Below, in pieces: positions 63,197-64,000 of a stretch of 64,000 nucleotides of DNA; position 1 is the stretch's first letter, and the number at the start of each line of letters is the position of its first letter. Under the pieces are notes generated by a model. That model was not told the origin of the DNA and searched no databases. It saw only the letters and a program-made list of their open reading frames with translations. The position numbers and the translations under genes were made by a program. The stretch comes from Helicobacter felis ATCC 49179 (GTDB taxonomy: Bacteria > Campylobacterota > Campylobacteria > Campylobacterales > Helicobacteraceae), in NCBI RefSeq assembly GCF_000200595.1, contig NC_014810.2, positions 1-64,000 on the forward strand, given 5' to 3'.

Positions 63197-63569
63197 AGTT
63201 TTTTTGAGTCAAGTTTTTATGATAAACTTAAAGTAGCTTCAGTTTTGTAATAATTGTTTAAGTGGCTTTTCCTACCGTTGGTAAAATGTTTTTTTGTTGC
63301 TAGCATCATACTTTTGAAAATCTACACCATATTGTGTCAAACACATGTGCCAACAGATTTTCTTACCGAGTAATGTAAATCACCATGTCTAAACTCATTT
63401 TAGATAGATAGCTATCGTAGCTTAGGGCAGTTGCATTGCACGCCTTAAGCGTTTCTGTCCGCATTTGGATCACACGGAGGTTGGTGAGTTTTTAAGCCTA
63501 AACGCCTCTTGAATAGCAGAGTTTCTATGTCTAACATCTTGCTAACTCCTATTTAACTTTTTTTCACCA
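63197..63569. other. AT-rich region without supported gene
   Basis: No open frame of note. Dispersed short repeats such as TAGATAGATAGCTATCGTAG (63403-63422) contain palindromes, but no structured RNA is evident. Confidence 0.4.
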
Positions 63570-63824
63570 TTAGCTTTCTTGAGTTTGGTTTGTTGCTTGG
63601 TTTGCTATTGGTGCTGTCTTTGCTATCTTTTCCGCAAACTTTGCTGTAAGTATTCTTTTATTCTTGTTAGATAACTCTAAGATGTGCTTAAAGTCCTCTT
63701 GAATCTCTGTGGCTTCTTCAAACAACTCTAGCAAGCCCGCCCTTTGCATTTCGTCATTATCTCTTGCAAGTGCAAGACATAGCTTGTGATGTCCTCTGTG
63801 GAAAGATGGCAAGATTAATTGCAT
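63570..63824 (-). CDS. small hypothetical protein, possibly an HNH-type toxin remnant
   Basis: 84 residues. The opening LPSFHRGHHKLC resembles the His-rich end motif of some AHH/HNH-type toxin domains, followed by helices; no other catalytic part is seen. It could be a stub of such a toxin or an unrelated small protein. No clear ribosome binding site. Positions 63825-64000 hold no supported gene. Confidence 0.35.
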   Translation of the reverse strand: MQLILPSFHRGHHKLCLALARDNDEMQRAGLLELFEEATEIQEDFKHILELSNKNKRILTAKFAEKIAKTAPIANQATNQTQES

Positions 63825-64000
63825 AAAATTAAAAACAATTTAATTTGTGGCATAAAAAGCCCATAGAATAGGTATTTTGTTCTTATTTTTGCAAGAATTT
63901 TTAAAGTTTTTTCTAGGTACAGATAGACTAAAAATTACCTTTTGACCACTAATATTATTTGTTTTGCCTGACTAGGCTAACATAGGCAATCCTTTTACGC

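Overview
The window looks like chromosomal DNA of a Helicobacter, probably a gastric non-pylori species. Evidence: secreted Sel1-repeat (Hcp-like) proteins, a Hof/Hop-like outer-membrane protein, IS605- and IS607-type elements, and strong GCGC/AAAA-rich codon style. The species call is inference from family resemblance. I see no tRNA, rRNA or CRISPR array.

Layout. (1) 1-3.7 kb: a small unknown gene, a decayed copy of a secreted-protein gene, a Sel1-repeat gene, a secreted hypothetical gene and a gene fragment. (2) 3.7-35.5 kb: a Mu-like transposable prophage. Early block: transposase A, ATPase B, small genes, Gam and a Mor-like activator. Late block: GemA, portal (gp29-like), tail assembly chaperones with a probable -1 frameshift, large terminase, gpG, gpF with a nuclease-like tail, probable small terminase, tail tube, lysis cassette (amidase, holin, spanins), protease with nested scaffold, tape measure and major capsid gpT. 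Four mobile-element insertions interrupt it: a TnpB-like element that lacks the RuvC-I segment, two identical IS605-type TnpB elements in opposite orientation, and an IS607-type element with a frameshifted tnpB; there is also one element remnant. A Helicobacter outer-membrane protein gene sits at the right end like a moron. A 553-bp inverted repeat made of transposase 5' sequence bounds the prophage. The left copy lacks the start codon; the right copy has it.

(3) 36-61.3 kb: a 25-kb accessory island of secreted proteins. It holds Sel1-repeat proteins; a family of about 350-410-residue secreted proteins sharing a four-cysteine C-terminal region (seven full or nearly full members, one of them a tandem double lipoprotein, plus several fragments); two 625/646-residue secreted paralogues and a fragment; and a pair of related 375/379-residue secreted proteins. 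A tandem array of about nine small membrane proteins (51.5-56.3 kb) lies inside. Several members carry frameshifts, a nonsense codon or exist only as 3' fragments, which points to repeated duplication, recombination and decay. (4) 61.2-64 kb: a decayed Rep_3-like plasmid replication gene, an MFS transporter gene that has lost its normal 5' end, and one small unknown gene.

How it works together. The prophage has most genes for replicative transposition, head assembly, a long tail and lysis, but no sheath, baseplate or tail-fibre gene is recognisable, and several genes are damaged by insertions, so it may be defective. Many late genes begin 5-6 nt after a -10-like hexamer, which suggests leaderless mRNAs. 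The island appears to be a surface/secretome diversification region; its biochemical function is unknown.
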